Of a DNA stretch of 7,875 nt, positions 1 to 7,159 are shown one piece after another. The position numbers were made by a program, and so were the translations under genes. Numbering within the stretch: position 1 is the stretch's first letter; each line of letters starts with the position of its first letter. The notes beneath the pieces are model-generated. The model was not told where the DNA came from. It made no database searches and was given only the letters and a program-made list of their open reading frames with translations. The DNA is from Xanthobacteraceae bacterium (GTDB taxonomy: Bacteria; Pseudomonadota; Alphaproteobacteria; Rhizobiales; Xanthobacteraceae), in assembly GCA_030043175.1 (NCBI GenBank), contig JASHYD010000395.1, positions 1 to 7,875 of the forward strand, read 5' to 3'.

Positions 1-323
1 CGGGCTACGCCGTCAATCCGGCGCAGATCGAGCGGCAGGTTGCGGGCTCGTTCGTGTTCGGCCTGTCAGCGCTCCTCTACGGTGAATGCACCGTCAAGGA
101 CGGCGCCATCGAGCAGACCAACTTCGACACCTACAACTCGCTGCGCATCCGCGAGATGCCCAAGGTGGAAGTCATCATCATGCCTTCGGGCGGCTTCTGG
201 GGCGGCGTCGGTGAGCCGACCGTATCCGTCGCAGCGCCGGCCGTGCTCAATGCGATCTTCGCCGCAACCGGCAAGCGGCTGCGCTCTATTCCGCTGATGC
301 ACGAAGGCATCAGGACAGCGTAG
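1..323 (+). CDS. Molybdopterin-binding subunit of a xanthine/aldehyde dehydrogenase-type oxidoreductase (C-terminal end, 5' truncated)
   Basis: The frame is open from base 3 to the TAG at 321-323, giving the last 106 residues of a protein that begins outside the window. The large subunits of this molybdenum hydroxylase family oxidise aldehydes, purines or N-heterocycles at a molybdopterin cofactor and pass electrons to an iron-sulfur subunit. The diagnostic segment is GGFWGGVGEPTVSVAAPAV: the Glu of the GVGEP stretch matches the conserved catalytic glutamate of the family. It is followed by NAIFAATGKRLRSIPL, the usual C-terminal signature, especially of the isoquinoline 1-oxidoreductase beta-subunit (IorB-like) branch. 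The ending looks natural and complete. The substrate cannot be told from this fragment, and no iron-sulfur subunit or maturation gene lies downstream, so this is the last gene of its operon. Confidence 0.87.
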   Translation, partial: GYAVNPAQIERQVAGSFVFGLSALLYGECTVKDGAIEQTNFDTYNSLRIREMPKVEVIIMPSGGFWGGVGEPTVSVAAPAVLNAIFAATGKRLRSIPLMHEGIRTA

Positions 324-421
324 GCTTAAGCTTCCTGGCAAAGGCAAATTTACGGTCGGGGACCGTAGCCGGATTGAGGAAGCAAAATTCGGGCTCCCCT
401 ATCGGCTCGCCCAAGCCCGGT

Positions 422-448
422 CCGGGTTGCGATTCGCGCGCAACCCGG
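422..448. repeat. Perfect 10-bp inverted repeat (hairpin) downstream of the dehydrogenase gene
   Basis: CCGGGTTGCG at 422-431 is followed by a 7-base loop and its exact reverse complement CGCAACCCGG at 439-448. The stem is GC-rich and would form a stable hairpin in RNA from either strand. No T-run follows on either strand, so it is not a textbook intrinsic terminator. It lies about 100 bases after the dehydrogenase stop codon. It could be a REP-like palindrome or could protect the 3' end of the message. Only one copy is present in the window, so repeat status cannot be shown here. Confidence 0.5.
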
Positions 449-568
449 CTTCGGCTCGTAGCCCGCCGCCGTGAACATGACTGATATTAAAGCGGCGGCA
501 AAACGCCCGCAGAGACGCCACATGCGCTCCACGCCTGCGTGAAAGACTTGCGGAAAGGAGGAGACGGT

Positions 569-584
569 AAGGACAACTGTCCTT
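569..584. promoter_or_regulatory. Operator-like dyad AAGGACA-AC-TGTCCTT
   Basis: Seven bases (569-575) are repeated as an exact reverse complement (578-584) around a 2-base centre. This is the size and symmetry of a dimeric repressor site or a short hairpin. It sits seven bases before the ATG at 591 of a small interrupted reading frame and just after a purine-rich GGAAAGGAGGAG stretch. No regulator gene is beside it. Chance occurrence cannot be excluded. Confidence 0.3.
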
Positions 585-590
585 GCTAGC

Positions 591-752
591 ATGCAGAAGT
601 TGCAAAGCGCGGTGTCAGGGTCACAAGATATTTTTGTTACAGATTAGCTTGATCTTCACCAGCCTGGCCTTGCGGCGCGAGCGCTCAATCAAGAGCTGGC
701 CCGTTTGCAGGCCCAATGGTTGGACGCTCCCCTGGCGACAAAACGGTGGTGA
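591..752 (+). pseudogene. Possible small coding relic interrupted by an in-frame TAG
   Basis: From the ATG at 591 the frame reads 18 residues (MQKLQSAVSGSQDIFVTD) and then meets TAG at 645-647. It continues open in the same frame for 34 codons, including ALNQELARLQAQWLDAPLAT, to TGA at 750-752. The second part has the look of an amphipathic helix. No properly spaced ribosome-binding site precedes the ATG; GGAGGAG lies nearly 30 bases away. The product is not recognised. It may be the disrupted 5' end of a lost gene, and it may also be chance. The rest of the 324-759 spacer shows only the hairpin and dyad listed separately. Confidence 0.2.
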
Positions 753-759
753 GATGTAC

Positions 760-2745
760 TCACGATCCGTTTGGCAGAGTGGGTTTGGGGAAGCCGCCGA
801 GACGAGTCACGACGAGCCGTGCCTCTTCGCTGCTCGGCCGGATCTTGAGCGCAGCCCGAGCATCGGCTAGGGCCAAGTCGCGTTGACCGACCAATTCGTG
901 CAGCTTGGCGCGATCGAGCAGCGCGGCGTAACCGCGGTCCGAACTCAGCCCTATAGCTGCCGTGAGGTCGACCACCGCTCCCTCCACGTTCGATGTCCTT
1001 GCCAGGGCATTGGCCCGCTGGCGGTAGAGCTTGGCCACGGTGTTGGCGGTTCCGGTGGTGCCGTAATTAGCCGCGAGGGCTTCCGCCAGCACCGGGTCTT
1101 GCGTGGCGGACTCGATGAGCGCCGTGCAGTCCGCGATTTCCCGATCATATTGCTGCTTGGAATCGTAAATCGCCCCGCGACTGCGACGCGCATAGAATAA
1201 TTCAATTGGGGCCAGCAGCTGCGGATCCTTTTCACCAAGCTCGATTGCCTTCGAGAGATCAGCCAGCGCCAGGTCATTCTTGCCGAGATAGAGATGGGCC
1301 ATCCCGCGTGCGCGGAACCCCGCTGCGTGCGCGGGATCGTGCGCGAGCGCCGCAGAGTAGTCCGCGATCGCCCGTTCAGTCTGGCCCAGTTTGAAATATG
1401 TCTCGCCGCGCGCCAAAAGGCCGTCCGGATATGTCGGATCGATACGGATCGCCTCACTGAAATCGCGGACCGCGCGGTCGAGATCGCCCTTGAGCGCCGC
1501 CTGTTTGCCGCTGGCGATGAGCACCGCGATCTTGGGGTTGATCGGCTTGAGGGGTGACTGGGGCGTTTGCGTCGCGGCGGCAGGGGGCGCGGCAGCAGGT
1601 AATGCAAGTGCCTCGGCGGCCGGCGCGGCATACGCCATCACGCGGCTGACCACGAAATCTTCCGCAGCCACGGTGGGCCCGCGCAGGGCATTCGATGGCC
1701 CGAAGCCCCAGGTCATGTCAGTGAACGGGCTATAGCTCTCCAGCCGGGTCGCTAGCGTTTTTGGCGCCTTTTCTGCCGCGCTGCCTCCCGCAATATCGCG
1801 CGCGCAGCTGCTGCGCGACATCGACGGTCCGCCGGCGCACGCCACATCGCCTTCGCCCATCGCCACCCCGTTTGCGGGGGTAGGAGCAGGTGGGTCATGC
1901 GCGGCCTTGAGTCCGGCGTGAATCGGGGCGGCCGGGGCGCGACCGCGGTGAGCCGAAACATCGTTTGCGGCGGCGGTCCTTACGCCCGGCCCGCCGCGGG
2001 GATCGAAAAATGAGCGTCCGACCGGATCACCGATCGCACTCCTGTAGATGACCCCGCCGTCGATGTGCAGGACGAGGACAATCATTGCTGTGATGACCGG
2101 CAGCACCACGGCAACGCTGGCTGTCGCTGCGAGACCGCGCGGCAGCCTCGCCCTGATTGAGGCAATGGCAGTTGCCGACCGCACAGTAAACCTGGTCGCC
2201 CCCATAGGCGCGGGCCCACGTCGTGCGCGTGCGAATGACGGCCCTCTGCGTCGTCGGGGGAGGTCGGGGGTCGCGTGAGGTCGCGCTCCATTGCCTCCTC
2301 GCACGCCCCCCCATCTGGCGCCTAGCGGGATCGCTTGCTCCGCGGCCGAACTTCCAACAGGTAACTTTTCAGCTCGCCATCGTTGCTCAACCCTTTCGAT
2401 GGCGAGGTCCAGGGCAAGCTTTTCAATCTCGATGATTAGCTCGACGAGCTCCATCGACATCAGGCCGCGCGCGACCACGAGGCGGGCATACGCATAAACC
2501 TTGCGGCGCCGATGGGCGGTATTGGAGAGGAGGCCGGCCACCGTATCGTCGATGATTGGCTGGTAGTCGACCGAACGCGCACGCACGGCCGACGCGACGT
2601 TGCGCCCGCGTTGGCGGGATGCTTCAACCGCAACCACGCCCGCAACCACGCCCGCCAAACAGTCTTGAGCCTCCATGTGGCAGCCCCGCAATTCAAAAAG
2701 GGCGCACAGCGTGCTCAAGCGTTCTAGGGAATCACGCTTTAACAA
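760..2745 (-). CDS. Single-pass membrane protein with a C-terminal TPR array
   Basis: The frame encodes up to 661 residues. Residues 1-125 are helical and probably cytoplasmic. A very basic Arg/Pro/Gly-rich stretch (about 140-200) precedes one hydrophobic segment (about 204-228, centred on SVAVVLPVITAMIVLVLHI). A long Ala/Pro-rich linker (about 235-400) leads to tetratricopeptide repeats at about 405-438, 439-472, 473-506, 518-552, 571-604 and 605-638, with typical endings such as AIRIDPTYP, ALAHDPAHA and ALKIRPSSE. Basic residues before the membrane segment predict N-in topology with the TPRs in the periplasm. TPR arrays bind other proteins; no catalytic domain is visible. The first possible start is a TTG at 2745 with AAGGG touching it. 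An ATG at 2676 (residue 24) is a plausible alternative, though it lacks a strong ribosome-binding site. The gene stands alone. Its partner and function are unknown. Confidence 0.8.
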   Translation of the reverse strand: MLKRDSLERLSTLCALFELRGCHMEAQDCLAGVVAGVVAVEASRQRGRNVASAVRARSVDYQPIIDDTVAGLLSNTAHRRRKVYAYARLVVARGLMSMELVELIIEIEKLALDLAIERVEQRWRAEKLPVGSSAAEQAIPLGARWGGVRGGNGARPHATPDLPRRRRGPSFARARRGPAPMGATRFTVRSATAIASIRARLPRGLAATASVAVVLPVITAMIVLVLHIDGGVIYRSAIGDPVGRSFFDPRGGPGVRTAAANDVSAHRGRAPAAPIHAGLKAAHDPPAPTPANGVAMGEGDVACAGGPSMSRSSCARDIAGGSAAEKAPKTLATRLESYSPFTDMTWGFGPSNALRGPTVAAEDFVVSRVMAYAAPAAEALALPAAAPPAAATQTPQSPLKPINPKIAVLIASGKQAALKGDLDRAVRDFSEAIRIDPTYPDGLLARGETYFKLGQTERAIADYSAALAHDPAHAAGFRARGMAHLYLGKNDLALADLSKAIELGEKDPQLLAPIELFYARRSRGAIYDSKQQYDREIADCTALIESATQDPVLAEALAANYGTTGTANTVAKLYRQRANALARTSNVEGAVVDLTAAIGLSSDRGYAALLDRAKLHELVGQRDLALADARAALKIRPSSEEARLVVTRLGGFPKPTLPNGS

Positions 2746-2768
2746 CCCTTACTGCGCACTCTCAGTAC

Positions 2769-3145
2769 TTACGACAGCTTAGGTACAATAAAAGTGACCA
2801 AGAGCCAAGTATTAGTCGCTCGATGTTCTTCATTCGTGCCCCAACCGCCGATCGCTCTGCGCGATTGCAACCGCTGATCGGCCACGGCCGTATACCTCGC
2901 GATCTCCTTGAGGCTCATGTGGCCGCGCGGCAATCTCCTTGGCGGTGGTTGCGTGTTCTGCGAGCCGTCGCATCTGGGCTTTACGGTCCGCTCGGAACAC
3001 AATTGTCCGGCAACCCAGCCGTCTTCGCCCCTCGTTTGAGCCTGTCCTTCAAGGCGCTGCTTGTGAGCGGAAGGCCTCTGGTGACGAGATACCTGAAATG
3101 GACTGGACCAGCTTTCAATGCGGCTTGCAGGTTGGGAGGAGATAC
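2769..3145 (-). pseudogene. Tyrosine recombinase (phage-type integrase) C-terminal remnant
   Basis: Three pieces in different frames line up, in order, with the catalytic domain of a tyrosine integrase. From about 3145 to 2984 one frame reads NLQAALKAGPVHFRYLVTRG and then LPLTSSALKDRLKRGAKTAG, ending in NCVPSGP and a stop. From 2985 a shifted frame gives RKAQMRRLAEHATTAKEIAA. From 2924 another shift gives GHMSLKEIARYTAVADQR, then a tail to the stop at 2769. These correspond to the box II arginine region (family pattern HGLRKA), the GH motif and the nucleophile Tyr (codon 2892-2894). The box II His is replaced by Ser, and the frame breaks at about 2985 and 2924. No N-terminal DNA-binding domain is recognisable. 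The gene cannot make an active enzyme. It marks a former integrated element, but no tRNA or att repeat is visible beside it. Confidence 0.7.
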
Positions 3146-3196
3146 CGCAGAACAATGATCGTGAAGGCCCATATCGGAGCGTCTGGAAAGCAACCT

Positions 3197-3325
3197 GATC
3201 GCGACAGCCGTGCGCAGGTGACGGCCCGCCTCGAAGAGGAGGCTGAGGGTGAGCGCTGCTTCGTGGAAGACGATGTCGCCGTCGCGCTCGAATCCCGCCG
3301 CCTCCCTGCGGGTCGGCCGACGCAC
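3197..3325 (-). other. Unidentified coding-like block upstream of the integrase remnant
   Basis: On the minus strand, the frame that leads into the integrase relic contains DIVFHEAALTLSLLFEAGRH followed by LRTAVAI. By hand count, about 26 of its 29 codons end in G or C, a third-position bias like that of real genes here. The product is not recognised. It may be a fragment of another gene fused to the integrase debris, or the diverged upstream part of the integrase itself. The remainder of 3146-3497 holds nothing identifiable. Confidence 0.25.
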
Positions 3326-3497
3326 GCAGGGGCCGTCCCGGCCTGGATCGGAGGATCGCCCGTCCTGCAGGTGGTGCAGAGGTCCGGCACTGCCGCCACG
3401 GGGCCTCCTGAAGGTCAGTCGTCTTTAGGTGCACGAAGACGGACGTAACTTAACTTAATGTAAACCCCGACTATCGGCGGAATCTCCGGAACTCGCC

Positions 3498-4598
<1,101 letters not shown>

Positions 4599-4668
4599 GC
4601 GCCGGCGCGTTGCTATTGAAAGGCGGCCGATGGCGGGTTTTGCGTACTCACCTTGCCGATGAACCGCG

Positions 4669-5170
4669 TCAGTTGCGGCGGAAAAGGTCCTGTGGAATGC
4701 CAGCCGCATTGAAGACGTAGTCGCGTTGAGTCCTCAAGCTGACGGCGCAGCACCGGCCGATCGACGTCGAGCAGGCGCGCTTCCACTTGCGCACCTTGCC
4801 GCCGACAATCATGGTCTCGACGATTGGTGCGATCCATCAACGATACGACCGCCCCCGGCACCTGGTTGACAGGCGCTACGTTGATTCGGGGGCGCCAAGA
4901 ATAATGATGTCAGCCTCCTTGCCCGGGGGTGAGCGAACCGACCTTGTCGTCGAGCTGCCGCACCTTGGCGCCGTTCAGGGTGGCGTAGCGCAGCACGTCG
5001 CGTGTGGTCAGCGGTGCCGGCAGGCCAGCCGGCGGTTTGGGCCACGGATTGGCGGCCGCGGGCAAGTCCCCAATTAACGGAGTTCGGCGCAAACCCCTGT
5101 TCACGAGCACGCGCTGCGGATTCATCATCGCACGCGTCTGGGTCCGCGCCGAACCCGTTGGCGCTGCCCA
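4669..5170 (-). pseudogene. Amidohydrolase of the ATZ/TRZ (SAH/MTA deaminase-like) type, frameshifted C-terminal fragment
   Basis: Pieces in all three minus frames reconstruct one protein end: MMNPQRVLVNRG, LTTRDVLRYATLNGAKVRQL, DDKVGSLTPG, then ADIIIL, RINVAPVNQVPGAVVSLMDR, VETMIVGGKVRKWK, LLDVDRPVLRRQLEDS and DYVFNAAGIPQDLFRRN before TGA at 4669-4671. The VGSLTPGKEADI-type stretch and the beta-sandwich tail are typical of metal-dependent amidohydrolases such as S-adenosylhomocysteine/methylthioadenosine or cytosine deaminases. About six single-base indels separate the pieces, for example five C where four are needed near 4925 and five where six are needed near 4892. The N-terminal two-thirds, including the metal-binding histidines, is missing; the relic starts about where the tfoX gene ends. 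No stop interrupts the pieces once the frame is restored. The substrate is not certain. Confidence 0.75.
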
Positions 5171-5216
5171 TCCTTCACGTTTCGGGTGGAGCGGAGCCTA
5201 GCCGCTTTCGTCGTGG

Positions 5217-5603
5217 TCAGCGGTTCGACCTTCGCGCTGCGCGCTTTTTTGGAGCTGGCTTTTTCTTCGTGTGCGGGGCGTCCTTGCGCTGCTCCGCGAC
5301 CGCGAGCGCGCGGTCGGCCCAAACCCCGAGCTCATCTGGATCGTCGTAGAGCCGCTCGGGCAGCCGCCAGAAATGCCGCGACGGCCGGCCGACATGATGC
5401 TTGGCAAGCGGATAAACGAACGGCGCGCTGCCCTCGCGCTCGAAACTTGGAATGCTCGCGTCGTCCACTCTAAGATAGATCACGCCGTCGAATATGAGAC
5501 CAAACATCAGACCGTCCGCATAAAGACCAATGCCGCCGAACATCCGCCTTGCGGCGACGGGACGAAACGACGCGAACAATTCGCTAATAAAATCAAGGTC
5601 CAT
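5217..5603 (-). CDS. TfoX/Sxy N-terminal domain protein
   Basis: This 128-residue protein carries the TfoX N-terminal fold. ARRMFGGIGLYADGLMFGLI (18-37) is the family hallmark, followed by YLRVDD (43-48), FEREGSAPFVYP (54-65), RLPERLYDDPDELGVWA (80-96) and a final helix. The tail from about 110 is Lys/Arg/Pro-rich (TKKKPAPKKRAARR), suggesting contact with nucleic acid or another acidic partner. TfoX of gammaproteobacteria is a competence regulator; short alphaproteobacterial homologues like this one have no established role. The ATG at 5603 is chosen because GGAGG lies 9 bases upstream; an in-frame TTG at 5609 would be too close to it. The upstream region holds a hairpin and three copies of a 10-base word, listed separately. 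Downstream lies the amidohydrolase relic on the same strand. Confidence 0.9.
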   Translation of the reverse strand: MDLDFISELFASFRPVAARRMFGGIGLYADGLMFGLIFDGVIYLRVDDASIPSFEREGSAPFVYPLAKHHVGRPSRHFWRLPERLYDDPDELGVWADRALAVAEQRKDAPHTKKKPAPKKRAARRSNR

Positions 5604-5619
5604 ACGCAAAATCCTCCAC

Positions 5620-5655
5620 GCGGCTGCCTGACTACCCTCCCGCAGCCGCCTTTTT
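5620..5655. promoter_or_regulatory. Hairpin next to the tfoX ribosome-binding site (terminator-like on the + strand)
   Basis: GCGGCTGC (5620-5627) pairs perfectly with GCAGCCGC (5642-5649) across a 14-base loop. In the minus-strand transcript the stem ends three bases before the GGAGG of the tfoX-family gene, and its loop itself contains GGGAGGG, a second Shine-Dalgarno-like purine run. Read on the + strand, the stem is followed by CTTTTT (5650-5655), which looks like an intrinsic terminator, but no + gene lies within a kilobase upstream. A role in controlling translation of the minus-strand gene is possible; blocking + transcription into it is the alternative. Confidence 0.5.
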
Positions 5656-5754
5656 CATGTCGCGTATCAGCCGATTTCTTTGCAACATATTCCCGCTTGT
5701 TTTCAACGATTGTCAGCGAGTGCAGGCAAGTAGACGCGACATGAACGCGACATG
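5656..5754. promoter_or_regulatory. Three copies of the 10-mer CATGTCGCGT upstream of the tfoX-family gene
   Basis: ACGCGACATG occurs exactly at 5734-5743 and again at 5745-5754 (11-base period, one helical turn). Its exact reverse complement CATGTCGCGT occurs at 5656-5665. The tandem pair and the inverted copy are 68 bases apart and bracket the expected promoter of the minus-strand tfoX-family gene. On the minus strand a TTGAAA at about 5699-5704 could be a -35 element, but no good -10 is evident. The arrangement resembles cooperative binding sites of a transcription factor. The regulator is unknown. Confidence 0.45.
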
Positions 5755-5791
5755 GCGGACAGGAAAAGGCCGGCTGTGAACCAGCGCGGGG

Positions 5792-6009
5792 TCAGCGCCG
5801 TATCGCCACCAGTCTGTTGTTAGCCCGGCACCTTGAATTCGGCACCTTCTCCATCGCGGTGGCTTCGTCCGGCGCCGCGACATTGCCCAGCCAGACGGCT
5901 TTGCTGGCGATCTTGTAGATGCTCCAGATGATCGGCTTCGGCGGTCTGGCTTCTTGGCGATACGGCTAGTATCGGACGGCTGTACCAGCAAATACTCCTT
6001 CGGCTTCAG
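5792..6009 (-). pseudogene. Small conserved alphaproteobacterial protein, frameshifted
   Basis: The pieces read LKPKEYLLVQPSDT, then in a shifted frame EARPPKPIIWSIYKIASK and KAVWLGNVAAPDEATAMEK, and after two further single-base indels KVP and NNRLVAIRR before TGA at 5792-5794. Restored, it would be about 72 residues: a short beta strand, a Trp-rich IWSIYKIASKAVWLGNV core, a helix starting at PDEATAMEK, and a basic end. This resembles a family of roughly 70-residue hypothetical proteins that I recall from Bradyrhizobium-type genomes; no function is known to me. Breaks lie near 5960 (CC where CCC is needed), 5837 (G for GG) and 5825 (GGG for GG). The start codon expected at 6007-6009 is CTG rather than ATG, and the frame runs without a stop from the upstream relic. 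It is broken as written. Confidence 0.5.
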
Positions 6010-6559
6010 CCCGCGTCCGATCACGCCGCTCAGCTTCTGCAACCACTCCTCGCTCTGCATCACTGCCACCTCCACGTGAAGCAGCATGAGGACAGCAAGG
6101 AAGAGCGACGAGCGGGCAGTTTCTTGGCTCCTCGTCCATCCGCGTTCGGCAAATTGCATGACTCCGATGCCGGTGAATTCGCCGAAATACAGGACAACGT
6201 CAAGTCCATTGGGGTGAACGATATCGGACAGATGATCATAAGCAGTTCGGAATGGAGGGGCGTCGTTTCATTTGTCGATTTGATTCAAGATTTGCCGGGC
6301 TTTGATCTCTTCACCTTGTCGTTCAATGGAACGACGGAATACGAGTGGCGAAAGCTGCCTTGCTCACAAGCGCTTCGACGCCCGCGTAATCGTTAGCTTC
6401 GCAGAGGGGTTTTAGCTTGTCGGTAAAGTCACAGATGGTAGCAGTGCTCTCATAAATGGCGCGGGTACAAAGTTCGGCAGCAAGGGATCGGCTGGCGTCA
6501 GGCTCGGCGACGCCGGCCTCGACGAAGGTGAGGCAGCGTCGAGCGGGTCCTGAGAACAT
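6010..6559 (-). pseudogene. Helical protein relic, possibly HEPN/DUF5677-like
   Basis: An ATG at 6559, one base after the stop of the upstream gene, begins a frame containing EPDASRSLAAELCTRAIYES, CDFTDKLKPLCEANDYAGVE and VSKAAFATRIPSF before a stop at 6323. One base out of frame follows IERQGEEIKARQILNQIDK (6327-6271). After a second shift comes NDAPPFRTAYDHLSDIVHPN, then GLDVVLYFGEF and MLLHVEVAVMQSEEWLQKLS. The first break is CC for C at about 6328 and the second AAA for AAAA at about 6271. The mostly helical make-up and the YDHLSDIVHPN motif recall DUF5677/HEPN-type proteins, some of which belong to defence or stress systems. That assignment is from memory of the motif and is weak. The frame then runs into the small-protein relic with no stop between. 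Confidence 0.5.
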
Positions 6560-6560
6560 G

Positions 6561-6917
6561 TTACTCAACGAAAATATCCAATCTCCAAGTCTGGTGGCAC
6601 CGTGGGCCAATAAATCGACCCTGCAACTTTTCTGAAAGCTGGCATGCGGACACGTTGGTGAGCCGCACCCAAATAGAGTCTCTGCCAGTGAAGCCCGGTT
6701 TTGGCGAGTAGTAGATGCTCCCGTCGGAACGGAGCACGGCTGTGCCGTTATGTGGGGGTTCGATGATTTCCGACTGCGACCCGAACACGGGTAAGATCAC
6801 GCATGGCGTTCCGGCCCGACACAACTGCCCGCCCTGCTCGTGGGCGGCGTTCGCAGGCGTCAGCGACGCCGAAAGGGCAAACGAGAGCATTCCACCAACG
6901 ATCAGAAGAAAGCGCAT
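6561..6917 (-). CDS. Small exported protein with an Ig/cadherin-like module
   Basis: This 118-residue protein starts at the ATG at 6917, preceded by the strong purine run AGGGGGGAT. Residues 1-24 are a signal peptide (MRFLLIVGGMLSFALSASLT, then PANA before the likely cleavage at Ala25). The mature part has one beta-rich module: IIEPPHNGTAVLRSDGSIYY (51-70) and SPKPGFTGRDSIWVRLTN (71-88). This is the pattern (P-x-H/N-G-T…DGs-i-Y-P-GF-G-D-s) of single bacterial Ig-like or cadherin-like repeats found many times over in large adhesins. Four Cys (33, 39, 92, 107) could form disulfides in the periplasm. A lone repeat in a small secreted protein suggests a soluble binding module; the ligand is unknown. 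It lies 20 bases after one small exported gene and one base before the next reading frame, so it is probably co-transcribed. Confidence 0.75.
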   Translation of the reverse strand: MRFLLIVGGMLSFALSASLTPANAAHEQGGQLCRAGTPCVILPVFGSQSEIIEPPHNGTAVLRSDGSIYYSPKPGFTGRDSIWVRLTNVSACQLSEKLQGRFIGPRCHQTWRLDIFVE

Positions 6918-6937
6918 GTTTATCCCCCCTGAGCAAA

Positions 6938-7159
6938 TCAGCGCACGGCGCACTCTAAAGACCTTGGCGCGACTAGCGTCCGTCGGTCGGCTTCGAACGC
7001 ATTCACACATTTTGATAAGCATGCCTGCTTTTCCTTCTCTACTACGAGGCTCTTGCACTTGCGGATGCAATTACTCTCCATGGTCAAGGGGACGGGATCA
7101 TAGCAAGGCGTCGTCCACCTCGCTGACACCTGCGACGCCGAAACGGTCAGCGTGAGCAT
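6938..7159 (-). CDS. Small exported cysteine-rich protein with paired CX3C motifs (start uncertain)
   Basis: From the ATG at 7159 the frame gives 73 residues. Six Cys are present; the middle four form CIRKC (31-35) and CLSKC (47-51), separated by eleven residues predicted to be helical and charged (KSLVVEKEKQA). Paired CX3C motifs on two helices make a disulfide-pinned hairpin in other proteins, for example small Tim chaperones; no homology is claimed. The ATG has no ribosome-binding site. The same frame extends upstream to about 7204 through LRKYAAATALAIVITMLTLT and VSASQVSA, a perfect signal peptide, but meets TGA at 7217-7219 without an ATG, GTG or TTG. Either initiation is unusual (CTG at 7204) or a base is missing near 7205-7215, which would allow a GTG start. 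Export to the periplasm is likely. It heads the minus-strand group. Confidence 0.6.
   Translation of the reverse strand: MLTLTVSASQVSARWTTPCYDPVPLTMESNCIRKCKSLVVEKEKQACLSKCVNAFEADRRTLVAPRSLECAVR

Noticed and set aside
350..605. Minus-strand frames of 68 and 80 codons after the dehydrogenase gene
   Set aside because: They cross the strong palindrome, have no ribosome-binding site or codon bias, and resemble no protein family.
951..1631. Minus-strand frame of 226 codons inside the TPR gene
   Set aside because: It is an Arg/Ser/Pro-rich alternative frame of the clearly recognisable TPR coding sequence.
2939..3448. Plus-strand frame of 169 codons
   Set aside because: It overlaps the minus-strand integrase pieces and the codon-biased block, and its composition is that of an antisense shadow.
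5190..5206. Short inverted repeat AGCGG/CCGCT just after the tfoX stop as a terminator
   Set aside because: The stem is only five pairs and no T-run follows on the minus strand.
6076..6396. Plus-strand frame of 106 codons with natural-looking segments such as FVDLIQDLPGFDLFTLSFNG
   Set aside because: The minus strand over the same bases gives a coherent protein in shifted frames (IERQGEEIKARQ, YDHLSDIVHPN), continuous with upstream and downstream minus-strand coding. The plus frame has no ribosome-binding site.
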